From Pseudomonas sp. SORT22 (lineage in GTDB: Bacteria > Pseudomonadota > Gammaproteobacteria > Pseudomonadales > Pseudomonadaceae): 64,000 nt of DNA. A program made the position numbers and the translations under genes. Below, in pieces: positions 29,354-37,784 of this stretch; the first letter of the stretch is position 1; every line of letters starts with the position of its first letter. The stretch covers positions 4,340,501-4,404,500 of the forward strand of contig NZ_CP071007.1 of assembly GCF_018417635.1 (NCBI RefSeq), given 5' to 3'. The notes beneath the pieces are model-generated. The model saw only the letters and a list, made by a program, of their open reading frames with translations, was not told the DNA's origin and made no database searches.

Positions 29354-30142
29354 ATGAAACAGACGCAATACGTGGCTCGCGAGCCCGATGCGCAGGGTTT
29401 TATCGACTACCCGCAGCAGGAACACGCGGTGTGGAACACCCTGATTACCCGTCAATTGAAGGTGATCGAAGGCCGCGCGTGCCAGGAATACCTGGACGGC
29501 ATCGAACAGCTGGGCCTGCCTCACGACCGTATCCCGCAGTTGGGTGAGATCAACAAGGTGCTGGGCGCCACCACCGGCTGGCAAGTTGCCCGGGTACCTG
29601 CCCTGATCCCCTTCCAGACTTTTTTCGAACTGCTGGCCAGCAAGCGCTTTCCGGTAGCCACCTTCATTCGTACCGAAGAAGAACTCGACTACCTGCAAGA
29701 GCCGGACATTTTCCACGAGATCTTCGGCCACTGCCCGCTGCTGACCAACCCCTGGTTCGCCGAATTCACCCACACCTATGGCAAGCTCGGCCTGCAGGCC
29801 ACCAAGGAAGAGCGCGTGTATCTCGCCCGCCTCTACTGGATGACCATCGAGTTTGGCCTGGTCGACACCCCGCAAGGTCGCAAGATCTACGGCGGCGGCA
29901 TTCTTTCTTCACCGAAAGAGACCGTCTACAGCCTGTCCGGCGAGCCCGAGCACCAGGCCTTCGATCCGCTGGAAGCCATGCGCACGCCGTACCGCATTGA
30001 TATCCTGCAGCCGCTGTACTTCGCCCTGCCCAACCTCAAGCGCCTGTTCGACCTGGCCCACGAAGACATCATGGGCATGGTCCACACGGCAATGAAGATG
30101 GGCCTGCACGCACCGAAATTTCCACCCAGGGTCGCCGCCTGA
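29354..30142 (+). CDS. phhA: Phenylalanine 4-monooxygenase
   Basis: A 262-residue single-domain bacterial aromatic amino acid hydroxylase. Iron ligands are visible as His121 and His126 in DIFHEIFGHCP and Glu166 in WMTIEFGL. It hydroxylates phenylalanine to tyrosine with O2 and tetrahydropterin. There is no regulatory ACT domain, as usual in bacteria. ATG with AGGAG upstream. It is the first gene of phhABC, preceded by PhhR-type boxes. Confidence 0.97.
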   Translation: MKQTQYVAREPDAQGFIDYPQQEHAVWNTLITRQLKVIEGRACQEYLDGIEQLGLPHDRIPQLGEINKVLGATTGWQVARVPALIPFQTFFELLASKRFPVATFIRTEEELDYLQEPDIFHEIFGHCPLLTNPWFAEFTHTYGKLGLQATKEERVYLARLYWMTIEFGLVDTPQGRKIYGGGILSSPKETVYSLSGEPEHQAFDPLEAMRTPYRIDILQPLYFALPNLKRLFDLAHEDIMGMVHTAMKMGLHAPKFPPRVAA

Positions 30143-30184
30143 GCGACCTTGCAAACCAATAACAAACCACTTGCGGAAAACCTT

Positions 30185-30541
30185 ATGAACGCCTTGAACC
30201 AAGCCCACTGCGAAGCCTGCCGTGCCGATGCTCCACAGGTCAGCGACGAAGAACTGCCGGTACTGATCAAGCAGATCCCGGATTGGAACATCGAAGTCCG
30301 TGACGGCATCATGCAGCTGGAAAAAGTTTTCCTGTTCAAGAATTTCAAGCACGCCCTGGCCTTCACCAACGCCGTTGGCGAAATCTCCGAAGCCGAAGGC
30401 CATCACCCAGGCCTGCTGACCGAATGGGGCAAAGTCACCGTGACCTGGTGGAGCCACTCGATCAAGGGCCTGCACCGTAACGACTTCATCATGGCCGCGC
30501 GCACCGACGAGGTCGCCAGCACCGCCGAAGGCCGCAAGTAA
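30185..30541 (+). CDS. phhB: Pterin-4a-carbinolamine dehydratase
   Basis: A 118-residue DCoH-family protein with the active-site block [23 protein letters not shown]. It dehydrates the carbinolamine left by PhhA so the pterin can be reduced again. The start MNALNQAHC fits the family; an earlier in-frame codon reads into the phhA gap. The stop overlaps the phhC start by one base (TAATG). Confidence 0.96.
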   Translation: MNALNQAHCEACRADAPQVSDEELPVLIKQIPDWNIEVRDGIMQLEKVFLFKNFKHALAFTNAVGEISEAEGHHPGLLTEWGKVTVTWWSHSIKGLHRNDFIMAARTDEVASTAEGRK

Positions 30542-31734
30542 TGCACTTCGGCGCCATCGGGCGCGTACCCGGCGATCCGATCCTCGGACTGATGGAGGCG
30601 TATGCCAAGGACAGCAACCCGAACAAGTTCGACCTCGGTGTCGGCGTGTTCAAGGACGCCCAGGGCCTGACGCCGATTCCGGCCGCGGTCAAACAGGCTG
30701 AACAGCGCCTGCTTGAGCAACAGGCCAGCAAGAGCTACGTCGGCGGTCATGGCGATGCGGCCTTTGGCCGACTGATCAGCGAACTGGTACTGGGCAGTGA
30801 CTCGTCGCTGCTCAGCCAGCAGCGTGCCGGCGCCACCCAGACCCCGGGCGGCACCGGTGCCCTGCGCCTGGCGGCGGAGTTCATCGAACACTGTCTGCCG
30901 GGCCGCGGCATCTGGCTGAGCGATCCGACCTGGCCCATCCACGAAACCATCTTCGCCGGCGCCGGCCTCAAGGTCAGCCACTATCCCTATGTCGGCACCG
31001 ACAACCGTCTGAACGTCGCCGGGATGCTGGCCGCCCTGGAAGTTGCGCCCAAGGGCGACGTAGTGTTGCTGCACGCCTGCTGCCACAACCCGACCGGATT
31101 CGACCTGAGCCAGGACGACTGGCGCGCCGTGCTCGAGGTGGTGCGCCGCCGTGAGTTACTGCCGTTGATCGACTTCGCCTACCAGGGCTTTGGCGATGGT
31201 CTGGAAGAAGACGCCTGGGCGGTACGGCTGTTCGCCGCCGAACTGCCTGAGCTGCTGATTACCAGTTCCTGCTCGAAGAACTTCGGCCTCTATCGCGACC
31301 GCACCGGCGCTCTGCTGGTGTGCAGCCACGATGCCGACAAGCTGCTGGATGTGCGTAGTCAACTGGCATTGCTGGCGCGCAACCTGTGGTCGACACCACC
31401 GGATCATGGCGCGGCGGTAGTGGCGCAGATTCTTGGCGACACCGACCTCAAGCGCCTGTGGGTCGAAGAAGTCGAGGCCATGCGCCAGCGCATTGCCGAG
31501 CTGCGGGTCGGTCTGGTCGAGGCCCTGGCGCCCCACGGCCTGAGCGAACGTTTCGCGCACATCGCCGAGCAACGCGGGATGTTCTCCTACACCGGCTTGT
31601 CACCGGAGCAGGTCAAGCAACTGCGTGAGCGCCACAGCGTGTACATGGTTGGCACTGGCCGGGCGAACATCGCCGGCGCCGATGCGGCACGCCTTGAAGC
31701 ACTGGCTGCGGCCATCGCCGACGTCTGTCGTTAA
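30541..31734 (+). CDS. phhC: Aromatic amino acid aminotransferase
   Basis: A 397-residue class I aminotransferase (AspC/TyrB type): HACCHNPTGFDLS, LLPLIDFAYQGFGDG, and PLP Lys246 in SSCSKNFGLYRDRTGALLV. It transaminates tyrosine to 4-hydroxyphenylpyruvate for entry into the homogentisate route. One-base overlap with phhB. It is followed by a long perfect REP palindrome that may end or stabilise the transcript. Confidence 0.95.
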   Translation: MHFGAIGRVPGDPILGLMEAYAKDSNPNKFDLGVGVFKDAQGLTPIPAAVKQAEQRLLEQQASKSYVGGHGDAAFGRLISELVLGSDSSLLSQQRAGATQTPGGTGALRLAAEFIEHCLPGRGIWLSDPTWPIHETIFAGAGLKVSHYPYVGTDNRLNVAGMLAALEVAPKGDVVLLHACCHNPTGFDLSQDDWRAVLEVVRRRELLPLIDFAYQGFGDGLEEDAWAVRLFAAELPELLITSSCSKNFGLYRDRTGALLVCSHDADKLLDVRSQLALLARNLWSTPPDHGAAVVAQILGDTDLKRLWVEEVEAMRQRIAELRVGLVEALAPHGLSERFAHIAEQRGMFSYTGLSPEQVKQLRERHSVYMVGTGRANIAGADAARLEALAAAIADVCR

Positions 31735-31737
31735 AAG

Positions 31738-31825
31738 CATCGCGGGGCAAGTCGGATCGCCGCACCGCCGCTCCCACAGACAGTTGTGGGAGCGGCGGTG
31801 CGGCGATCCGACTTGCCCCGCGATG
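31738..31825. repeat. REP doublet (REPIN) forming a perfect 41-bp inverted repeat
   Basis: Two 41-base arms (31738-31778 and 31785-31825) are exact reverse complements around a six-base loop. The arms begin CATCGCGGGGCAAGTCGGAT and end CGCTCCCACA, the pseudomonad REP type. It lies just after phhC. No RAYT transposase gene is in the window. Confidence 0.9.
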
Positions 31826-31939
31826 GCCATTAAGCAGGAAAATTCATACTGTCATTCAGACTCCTGTATCCTGCACAGGCTTTCACAAGCCCATGCGCGC
31901 CTTGCGCAGCCTTTCCACACACTTGCGAGGAACGACGAG

Positions 31940-32068
31940 ATGCATGAAATCCCGAATCTTCCCTTCCCAAGCCTGAACCCAGAAGAGCAGACTCCTGCCA
32001 CTCACAGCGCCGAACCAGCCCAGGCTGAATACGACGGCGACGAAACTTCCAGCGCCGACCAGGAATAA
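31940..32068 (+). CDS. Small acidic hypothetical protein (42 residues)
   Basis: ATG with GAGG about nine bases upstream. The product starts MHEIPNLPFPSLNPEEQ and is rich in E, D, P and A, ending TSSADQE. No membrane segment, cysteine or known domain. It stands between the REP doublet and the MFS gene on the same strand. Codon use fits Pseudomonas, and small genes of this kind recur in the genus, but I cannot name a family; it could also be a chance ORF. Confidence 0.45.
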   Translation: MHEIPNLPFPSLNPEEQTPATHSAEPAQAEYDGDETSSADQE

Positions 32069-32168
32069 CTCGCGCAACGATCAGACTGTGTGAAAACGGC
32101 TGATGCAGGGACCACCCCGTCAACACGTTTTCACACCGTCAAGAATTCCCCTCTACGAAAGCCCGCAC

Positions 32169-33359
32169 ATGCCCGACTCACCGCGCCCCCTTGCGGTCAC
32201 CCTGCAAGTCGTCTCCATCGTCCTGTTTACCTTTATCGGCTACCTGAACATCGGCATTCCCCTGGCCGTCTTGCCTGGCTATGTGCACAACGACCTGGGC
32301 TTCGGTGCCGTGGTCGCGGGCCTGGTGATCAGCGTGCAGTACCTGGCCACCCTGCTCAGCCGCCCCTACGCCAGCCGCCTCATCGATAACCTGGGCAGCA
32401 AGCGCGCGGTGCTCTATGGCCTGGCCGGTTGCGGCTTGAGCGGCGTGTTCATGCTGCTTTCGGCGTGGCTGCAACATGCGCCCTGGCTGAGCCTGGCCAG
32501 CCTGCTGGTCGGGCGCCTGGTGCTGGGTAGTGCCGAAAGCCTGGTGGGTTCGGGCTCCATTGGCTGGGGCATTGGCCGGGTCGGTGCGCAACACACCGCC
32601 AAGGTAATCTCCTGGAACGGCATCGCCAGCTATGGCGCGCTGGCCATTGGCGCGCCGCTGGGCGTGGAACTGGTGCAACGCTTCGGCCTGTGGAGCATGG
32701 GCGCCAGCATTTTACTGCTGTGCGTACTGGGTTTGGCGCTGGCCTGGCCGAAAACCGCCGCCCCGATAGTGGCGGGTGAACGCCTGCCGTTCCTGCACGT
32801 GCTCGGGCGGATATTCGGCCATGGTTCAGGGCTGGCCCTGGGCTCGATCGGCTTTGGCACCATCGCCACCTTCGTCACCCTGTACTATGCCAGCCACAAC
32901 TGGGACAACGCGGCCCTGTGCCTGAGCCTGTTCGGCGCCTGCTTCATTGGCGCGCGACTGCTGTTTGGCAATTTGATCAATCGCATGGGCGGGTACCGGG
33001 TGGCGATCGCCTGCCTGTCGGTAGAAACCCTCGGCCTGCTGTTGCTCTGGCAGGCACCGAGCGCCGAGCTGGCCCTGGCCGGTGCGGCGTTGAGCGGCTT
33101 TGGTTTCTCGCTGGTGTTTCCGGCCCTCGGCGTCGAAGCGGTGAACCTGGTGTCCGCCTCCAATCGCGGCGCGGCCGTGGGCGCCTATTCGCTGTTCATC
33201 GACCTGTCGCTGGGCATCACCGGCCCGTTGGCCGGGGCAATTGCCGCCGGGTTCGGCTTCGCTTCGATCTTTGTCTTTGCCGCCGGCGCGTCGTTCTGCG
33301 GCCTGCTATTGAGCCTGTACCTGTACCGCCAGGCCCGCCTGCAACCGCCGCGGCATTAG
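32169..33359 (+). CDS. MFS transporter, YhhS/YfcJ family
   Basis: A 396-residue protein with about 12 membrane helices. It closely follows the YhhS pattern: [58 protein letters not shown] and [21 protein letters not shown]. YhhS members are poorly characterised exporters, linked to arabinose or herbicide efflux in some studies. The start MPDSPRP is preceded by only a weak ribosome site; an upstream in-frame start would add a leader without membrane character. Confidence 0.9.
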   Translation: MPDSPRPLAVTLQVVSIVLFTFIGYLNIGIPLAVLPGYVHNDLGFGAVVAGLVISVQYLATLLSRPYASRLIDNLGSKRAVLYGLAGCGLSGVFMLLSAWLQHAPWLSLASLLVGRLVLGSAESLVGSGSIGWGIGRVGAQHTAKVISWNGIASYGALAIGAPLGVELVQRFGLWSMGASILLLCVLGLALAWPKTAAPIVAGERLPFLHVLGRIFGHGSGLALGSIGFGTIATFVTLYYASHNWDNAALCLSLFGACFIGARLLFGNLINRMGGYRVAIACLSVETLGLLLLWQAPSAELALAGAALSGFGFSLVFPALGVEAVNLVSASNRGAAVGAYSLFIDLSLGITGPLAGAIAAGFGFASIFVFAAGASFCGLLLSLYLYRQARLQPPRH

Positions 33360-33361
33360 CC

Positions 33362-33775
33362 TCAGTAATCGATCTTGCCGCGCCCGGCCTTGATGGCGCC
33401 GCGCTTGCTCTTGGTGTCCAGGCGCCGGGTTTTCGAGCCCAGGGTCGGCCGGGTCGGGCGCCGCGCCTTTTCCACCTTGGTCGCCGAAAGAATCAGTTCG
33501 CGCAGGCGCTCCAGGGCATCGGCGCGGTTCTGCTCCTGGGTTCGATACTGCTGGGCCTTGATGATGATCACCCCGTCACGGGTAATGCGGCTGTCGCTCA
33601 GCGCCAGCAGACGCTCCTTGTAAAACGCTGGCAATGACGAAGCCTGGGTGTCGAAACGCAGGTGCACGGCGCTGGAGACCTTGTTGACGTTCTGCCCGCC
33701 GGCGCCCTGGGCGCGGATGGCAGTCAACTCGATCTCGTCGTCCGGGATCTGCACCGCGTTGGATAACTGCAACAT
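33362..33775 (-). CDS. arfB: Alternative ribosome-rescue factor ArfB (peptidyl-tRNA hydrolase)
   Basis: A 137-residue YaeJ/ICT1-type protein. It has the catalytic GGQ at residues 26-28 ([19 protein letters not shown]) and a basic C-terminal tail ([14 protein letters not shown] ... AIKAGRGK) that enters the empty mRNA channel. It frees ribosomes stalled without a stop codon. Start at MLQLSNAV. It converges on the MFS gene with a two-base gap and follows the small gene at 33.8 kb. Confidence 0.95.
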   Translation of the reverse strand: MLQLSNAVQIPDDEIELTAIRAQGAGGQNVNKVSSAVHLRFDTQASSLPAFYKERLLALSDSRITRDGVIIIKAQQYRTQEQNRADALERLRELILSATKVEKARRPTRPTLGSKTRRLDTKSKRGAIKAGRGKIDY

Positions 33776-33797
33776 CACACATCCTTTGATCAAACAT

Positions 33798-34004
33798 TCA
33801 GGCCGACTCAGGTATTCGGCAGCGTCCCCGCTCAGCTTCTTGCGCTCCCAGGCACAGCACCTGGGCTACACGCTGTACGCAGCCCTGGTCCACCGGGGAC
33901 AACTGGCGAAACAAAATCAGCAGCTCGTTTTCGACTTCACTCAAGCGTTGCACAGGTGAAGCGTTACTTTCCGTGTTGAATGCGCAGGTTTTATGCTCCG
34001 ACAT
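33798..34004 (-). CDS. Small protein resembling the C-terminal tail of the neighbouring XRE regulator
   Basis: A 68-residue protein starting [15 protein letters not shown] with a good GGAAGGG ribosome site. The core [27 protein letters not shown] follows the same pattern as EQRLLAQYRSLAIADQEVVHRIVGAM at the end of the XRE protein 100 bases upstream. There is no helix-turn-helix. It may form mixed oligomers with the regulator and so modulate it (inference). It could be cotranscribed with arfB, 22 bases downstream. Confidence 0.7.
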   Translation of the reverse strand: MSEHKTCAFNTESNASPVQRLSEVENELLILFRQLSPVDQGCVQRVAQVLCLGAQEAERGRCRIPESA

Positions 34005-34108
34005 GATCACCCTTCCCTAGCGAGACTGAATGCATCGACGTTACGAGCAATTCCCTGCGGACCCACCAGGACCGTTCCGAGCGTTTCGTAGGAAAATTGA
34101 GATAATAG

Positions 34109-34474
34109 CTATGCGCCACTACCCTTCGCGTCGTGCATGGCCCCGACAATTCTATGCACAACTTCTTGGTCAGCGATAGCCAATGATCGGTACTGAGCCA
34201 GCAATCGCTGTTCCGGTTCATTCAACGAAGCGCCATCATCAATCGTGCGCACGCCGGTGATCACGTAGCGCACATCGACACCAACCCCGGCGACCGCCGC
34301 AAGATACGCCGCGTCCGGGTTGCGCTCGCCTTTTTCATAGCTGCCCTGGGTATTGCGGTTGACCCCGCCAAGCTGGGCGAAATCATCCTGGCGAAGGCCC
34401 AGGCGGGTACGCTCCTGACGCAATCGTTCACCGCTTTCTGCCGATTTCGGTGCAGTTGTTGCACAATTTTTCAA
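34109..34474 (-). CDS. XRE-family transcriptional regulator
   Basis: A 121-residue protein with an N-terminal Cro/CI helix-turn-helix (RLRQERTRLGLRQDDFAQLGGVNRNTQGSYEKGERNPDAAYLAAVA) and a short C-terminal helical tail. No ATG is in frame. The TTG start is preceded by AAAGGGG at ideal spacing (about 34480-34486), so I accept TTG. The start region lies against a plus-strand promoter leading to the fimbrial genes, so it may control both itself and them (inference). Repressors of this form often come from prophages, but no phage genes are near. Confidence 0.88.
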   Translation of the reverse strand: MKNCATTAPKSAESGERLRQERTRLGLRQDDFAQLGGVNRNTQGSYEKGERNPDAAYLAAVAGVGVDVRYVITGVRTIDDGASLNEPEQRLLAQYRSLAIADQEVVHRIVGAMHDAKGSGA

Positions 34475-34484
34475 TCAAAACCCC

Positions 34485-34512
34485 TTTACACGAACATTTT
34501 TTTGGGCATAAT
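34485..34512 (+). promoter_or_regulatory. Putative sigma-70 promoter toward the fimbrial operon
   Basis: TTTACA, a 16-base spacer, CATAAT. The -35 overlaps the ribosome-binding region of the divergent XRE gene. It is followed by about 275 bases of leader before the first fimbrial gene. Confidence 0.55.
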
Positions 34513-34787
34513 CGGCATCCGAACAACACAGACAGCCTTGCCGAGCACTATGCCCCCGCTGTTTACTCCTGGGCAAGGCCAAGCAAAGCACATAAAACCA
34601 AACATTCGCACGTTCTATCGTCTAGCCAAAACGTGTGAAAAATCGTCACGGATGACACAGGATCAGGGCTCGCCCTGGTAACTGGTACAGCAGGCATGCC
34701 TAGCGCGCCTGACGAGCCATCCGCTGCCGGCCCCACCATAAGACCAATCACGGCGCGGAGGTTCATTCATTTTCAAAGGACCGAATA
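34513..34787 (+). other. Leader before the fimbrial operon
   Basis: No convincing gene on either strand. GGACCGAATA precedes the ATG of the first fimbrial subunit gene as a weak ribosome site. I see no clear hairpin or riboswitch. Confidence 0.4.
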
Positions 34788-35441
34788 ATGAACACCAAGC
34801 CTTTGTGCACCCTGACCGCACTGCTGACCTTTGTCAGTGCTGGCGCCCATGCCAGCAGTACCGACGTCAATATCAGCGGCACCATCACTCCTGCAGCTTG
34901 TACGCCGTCGCTCTCCAGCAATGGCCAGGTCGATTTCGGTAACATCAGCATGCCCGATCTCACTCCACAGCCCGGCATCCCCGACCACTCGGTCCTGGCG
35001 CCGCGCAGCCTGACCTTCAGCGTCACCTGTGACCGTGCCACCCGCTTTGCCCTGGTAGCCACCGGCAACCGTCGCGACAGCAGCTCGATCCCCCTGCCCA
35101 AGGCGTTTGGCCTGGGCACTACCAGCGGCGGTGAGGCCATCGGCTTCTACAGCGCGACCTGGCCCGACAACGGCGCGACCCTCGACAACCTGCCGGCCGA
35201 CACCCTGTATTCCGAAGACAGCGGCAGCACCTGGGTGAAAGTCCCGGGCAGCGGTTTCGAGCACCTGGGCGACAAGCCCGAGTCGCGCCTGGGCTTTGCC
35301 CTGCGCGGGCAGACCAGCCCTAGCGCAGCCGAGATCCTCAACCTGCGCCTGGACGTGGCCGGCTGGCTGCGCAATGACATGACCCATGTCGATGAGGCGC
35401 TGCTCGATGGGCACATGACCATCGAGTTGCAGTACCTCTAG
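34788..35441 (+). CDS. DUF1120-type fimbrial subunit 1
   Basis: A 217-residue protein with signal peptide MNTKPLCTLTALLTFVSAGAHA. The mature part starts with an extended segment (STDVNISGTITPAAC), suited to donor-strand exchange, and has two cysteines (TPAAC, VTC) typical of pilin disulfides. It ends in MTIELQYL, a terminal strand with a penultimate tyrosine as in chaperone-usher subunits. The FALVATGNRRDSS and FGLG blocks are shared with the next two genes. It is the most divergent of the three, so it may be a minor or adaptor subunit (inference). Confidence 0.88.
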   Translation: MNTKPLCTLTALLTFVSAGAHASSTDVNISGTITPAACTPSLSSNGQVDFGNISMPDLTPQPGIPDHSVLAPRSLTFSVTCDRATRFALVATGNRRDSSSIPLPKAFGLGTTSGGEAIGFYSATWPDNGATLDNLPADTLYSEDSGSTWVKVPGSGFEHLGDKPESRLGFALRGQTSPSAAEILNLRLDVAGWLRNDMTHVDEALLDGHMTIELQYL

Positions 35442-35604
35442 CGGGTAACAGAACGCCCACGCGTAACGGTCCTTCACCGACCGCTAAAAAGAACCCGGCG
35501 AACGCCCAGATCTTTCCCTGCCGACACCGAAAGGGAACGGACTGCTGCGCTTGCAAAACGGGTCATTCGCAATACCACCACCAACACTTAAAAGGAAAAC
35601 CGCT

Positions 35605-36243
35605 GTGAAAAAGTCCGTACTGTCCCTTGCTGTGCTGATGACCCTGGCCACCGCCAATGCCATGGCCGCCACCACCGACCTGACCGTAACCGGCACCATC
35701 ACCCCCGCCGCCTGTACGCCAACCCTGGGCAATGGCGGCCTGGTCGAATATGGTTCTCTGGCCTTGACCGAGCTTGAAGAAACCTCTACTGGCTACCGAC
35801 TTCCCGTCAAGTCCTTGAGCTTCTCCATCGAATGCAGCGCGCCGGCCGCCTTTGCGTTGATCGCCAACGACAACCGTCGCGACAGCAGCCCCGCCAACGC
35901 CTGGCTGTTCGGGCTTGGCACCCATCAAGACCAGGCGATCGGTCACTTCATGATGAGATGGAACTATGAAACCCTCGTAATTGATGGCACCCAGGGCTAC
36001 ACCATTGAATCTATCGACAACGGCAACTCCTGGAACGCTGTCTTCGACGGCGTCCTGTACGACGCTGGGCAAGCGCCGTCCAATCTGGTGGGCTTCTCCA
36101 TCACAAGCAGCGAACTGGGGCCCGCCCCGGCAACCAGTGTCAACCTGACAATGGATGTCGATGGCGGCATCAACAAAGGCCTGACCCTGAACGGCGCCAT
36201 GGAGCTGGACGGTAGCGCGACCATCGAAATCGTCTACCTCTGA
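35605..36243 (+). CDS. DUF1120-type fimbrial subunit 2
   Basis: A 212-residue protein; the GTG start has AAAGGA upstream (a longer in-frame start has no signal peptide). Signal peptide VKKSVLSLAVLMTLATANAMA. The mature N-terminus TTDLTVTGTITPAAC is identical to that of subunit 3. It ends GSATIEIVYL with the penultimate tyrosine. It is clearly a tandem duplicate of subunit 3. Likely a structural pilin of the fibre. Confidence 0.9.
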   Translation: MKKSVLSLAVLMTLATANAMAATTDLTVTGTITPAACTPTLGNGGLVEYGSLALTELEETSTGYRLPVKSLSFSIECSAPAAFALIANDNRRDSSPANAWLFGLGTHQDQAIGHFMMRWNYETLVIDGTQGYTIESIDNGNSWNAVFDGVLYDAGQAPSNLVGFSITSSELGPAPATSVNLTMDVDGGINKGLTLNGAMELDGSATIEIVYL

Positions 36244-36287
36244 CAAGCGGGCCGCTAGCCTGCGCCAACATCCAACAGGAATTTGCC

Positions 36288-36929
36288 GTGAAAACTTCCG
36301 TACTGACCCTTGCTGTATTCATAGGCGTGGTGAGCGCCAACACCTTCGCCGCCACCACCGACTTGACTGTCACCGGCACCATCACTCCAGCCGCCTGTTC
36401 GCCAACCCTGGGCAATGGCGGCGTGATCGACTACGGCGCGGTGTCCCTGACCGATCTGGAGGGCGATTCGACCAATTACAGGCTGCCGGTCAAGACCCTG
36501 AGCCTTGCAATCAACTGCGACGCCGCAACCACTTTTGCCCTGATGACCCGCGACAATCGCCTCGACACCCTAGACCCACGGGAGTACACCTTCGGACTGG
36601 GCATGCACCAGGACCAAAGCATCGGCTCATACATGATGACCTGGGAGTTTGAAAACACTCTGGTCGATGGTGAACAAGGGTTCAATTTCTATTCAACCGA
36701 TGGCGGCCAGTCCTGGGCCGGCATGGGAGACGACCGAGGAAGCCTGAGCAATGCCAGTCGAGCGCCGTTAACTCGAACCGGATTCAACTCAAGCTTAAGT
36801 CATCGCCTTGAACCTATCAGGAACGTCAACGTGATGATGGACGTCCAGGGTTTCATCAGGAAGAGCCTGGTAGTAAACGGCAGCATCCCCATCGACGGCA
36901 GCGCGACCATCGAAGTCGTCTACCTCTGA
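36288..36929 (+). CDS. DUF1120-type fimbrial subunit 3
   Basis: A 213-residue protein; GTG start with CAGGAA upstream. Signal peptide VKTSVLTLAVFIGVVSANTFA, mature start TTDLTVTGTITPAAC, end GSATIEVVYL. It is paralogous to subunit 2, from which it has diverged most in the middle (loop residues 105-170), as expected for exposed antigenic parts. Confidence 0.9.
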   Translation: MKTSVLTLAVFIGVVSANTFAATTDLTVTGTITPAACSPTLGNGGVIDYGAVSLTDLEGDSTNYRLPVKTLSLAINCDAATTFALMTRDNRLDTLDPREYTFGLGMHQDQSIGSYMMTWEFENTLVDGEQGFNFYSTDGGQSWAGMGDDRGSLSNASRAPLTRTGFNSSLSHRLEPIRNVNVMMDVQGFIRKSLVVNGSIPIDGSATIEVVYL

Positions 36930-37067
36930 CGGCTGCCCCCAAGGGGCGCGAACAAGGACCCCTCGCACCCCGGCCATGACCCACGGCCTGCGCACTCCCC
37001 CGCTACGAGTTTGCCGGATGCAGCTCACGGGGAGCTGCGCCCGACGCCGCACAAGAACCTTACAACC

Positions 37068-37784
37068 ATGACTATTGCGTGCAAATCCTTTGCTGGCAGC
37101 CTGCTGCCTGCGATTTTCATCTGCACCCTACCCCTGATGCAGGCACACGCCGACGGTATGGTGCCCAGAACCTCGGTGGTGATCGTTGAGGAAGCCCGCG
37201 CCAATGGCAGCGACTTCGTGGTCACCAACACCGATCCGCATGCCGCCCTGCTGGCGGTGTTCATTGAAAACCCGAGCGAAGACACCGACAACCTGCTGGT
37301 GGTCCAGCCCACCGTGGCGCGGGTCGAAGCCGGCAAAGAACAACAGGTGATCTTCCACTATGTAGGCAAGGAACCGCTGCAGACCCAACGCCTGCGCCGG
37401 GTGATCTTCGAAGGCATCCGCGAAACCGCCCCGGGCGATCCCGGGGCCATGCGGGTCAACTTCGGCGTGCGCCAGAACCTGCCGGTGATCCTCCACCCCA
37501 AGGGCCTGGCACGCAACAGCGAACCGTGGAAAGGCCTGACCTGGCGCATCGACGGCAAGCAACTGCGGGTGGAGAACAACACCCCCTACGTGGTGCGCCT
37601 GGCCCAGGAGCTGAAACTGTTGCCCGGCCAGCACGCCCTGGACCTTGGCCGCACCTACCTGCTGGCCAATCAAACCATCACCCTCGACTTGCCTGATGCC
37701 GCCGCTGCGGCCAACACCGTGCGCTTTCAGCCGGCCACGGTCTATGGCTTTGCGGTCGATCCATACGAGGCACGCATCCTGTGA
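37068..37784 (+). CDS. Periplasmic fimbrial chaperone (PapD/FimC-like)
   Basis: A 238-residue protein with signal peptide ending ...LMQAHA near residue 28. The mature form starts with a G1-like edge strand (PRTSVVIVEEA). The family block LRRVIFEGIRE and VNFGVRQNLPVILHPKGL marks domain 1, and a second Ig domain follows (WRIDGKQLRVENNTPYVVRL). It folds pilin subunits by donor-strand complementation and hands them to the usher. The start MTIACKSF has only a weak ribosome site. Its stop overlaps the usher GTG start by four bases. Confidence 0.92.
   Translation: MTIACKSFAGSLLPAIFICTLPLMQAHADGMVPRTSVVIVEEARANGSDFVVTNTDPHAALLAVFIENPSEDTDNLLVVQPTVARVEAGKEQQVIFHYVGKEPLQTQRLRRVIFEGIRETAPGDPGAMRVNFGVRQNLPVILHPKGLARNSEPWKGLTWRIDGKQLRVENNTPYVVRLAQELKLLPGQHALDLGRTYLLANQTITLDLPDAAAAANTVRFQPATVYGFAVDPYEARIL

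Noticed and set aside
34563..34766. Small minus-strand ORF in the fimbrial leader
   Set aside because: No ribosome site, no recognisable protein features, and it lies in the probable 5' leader of the plus-strand operon.
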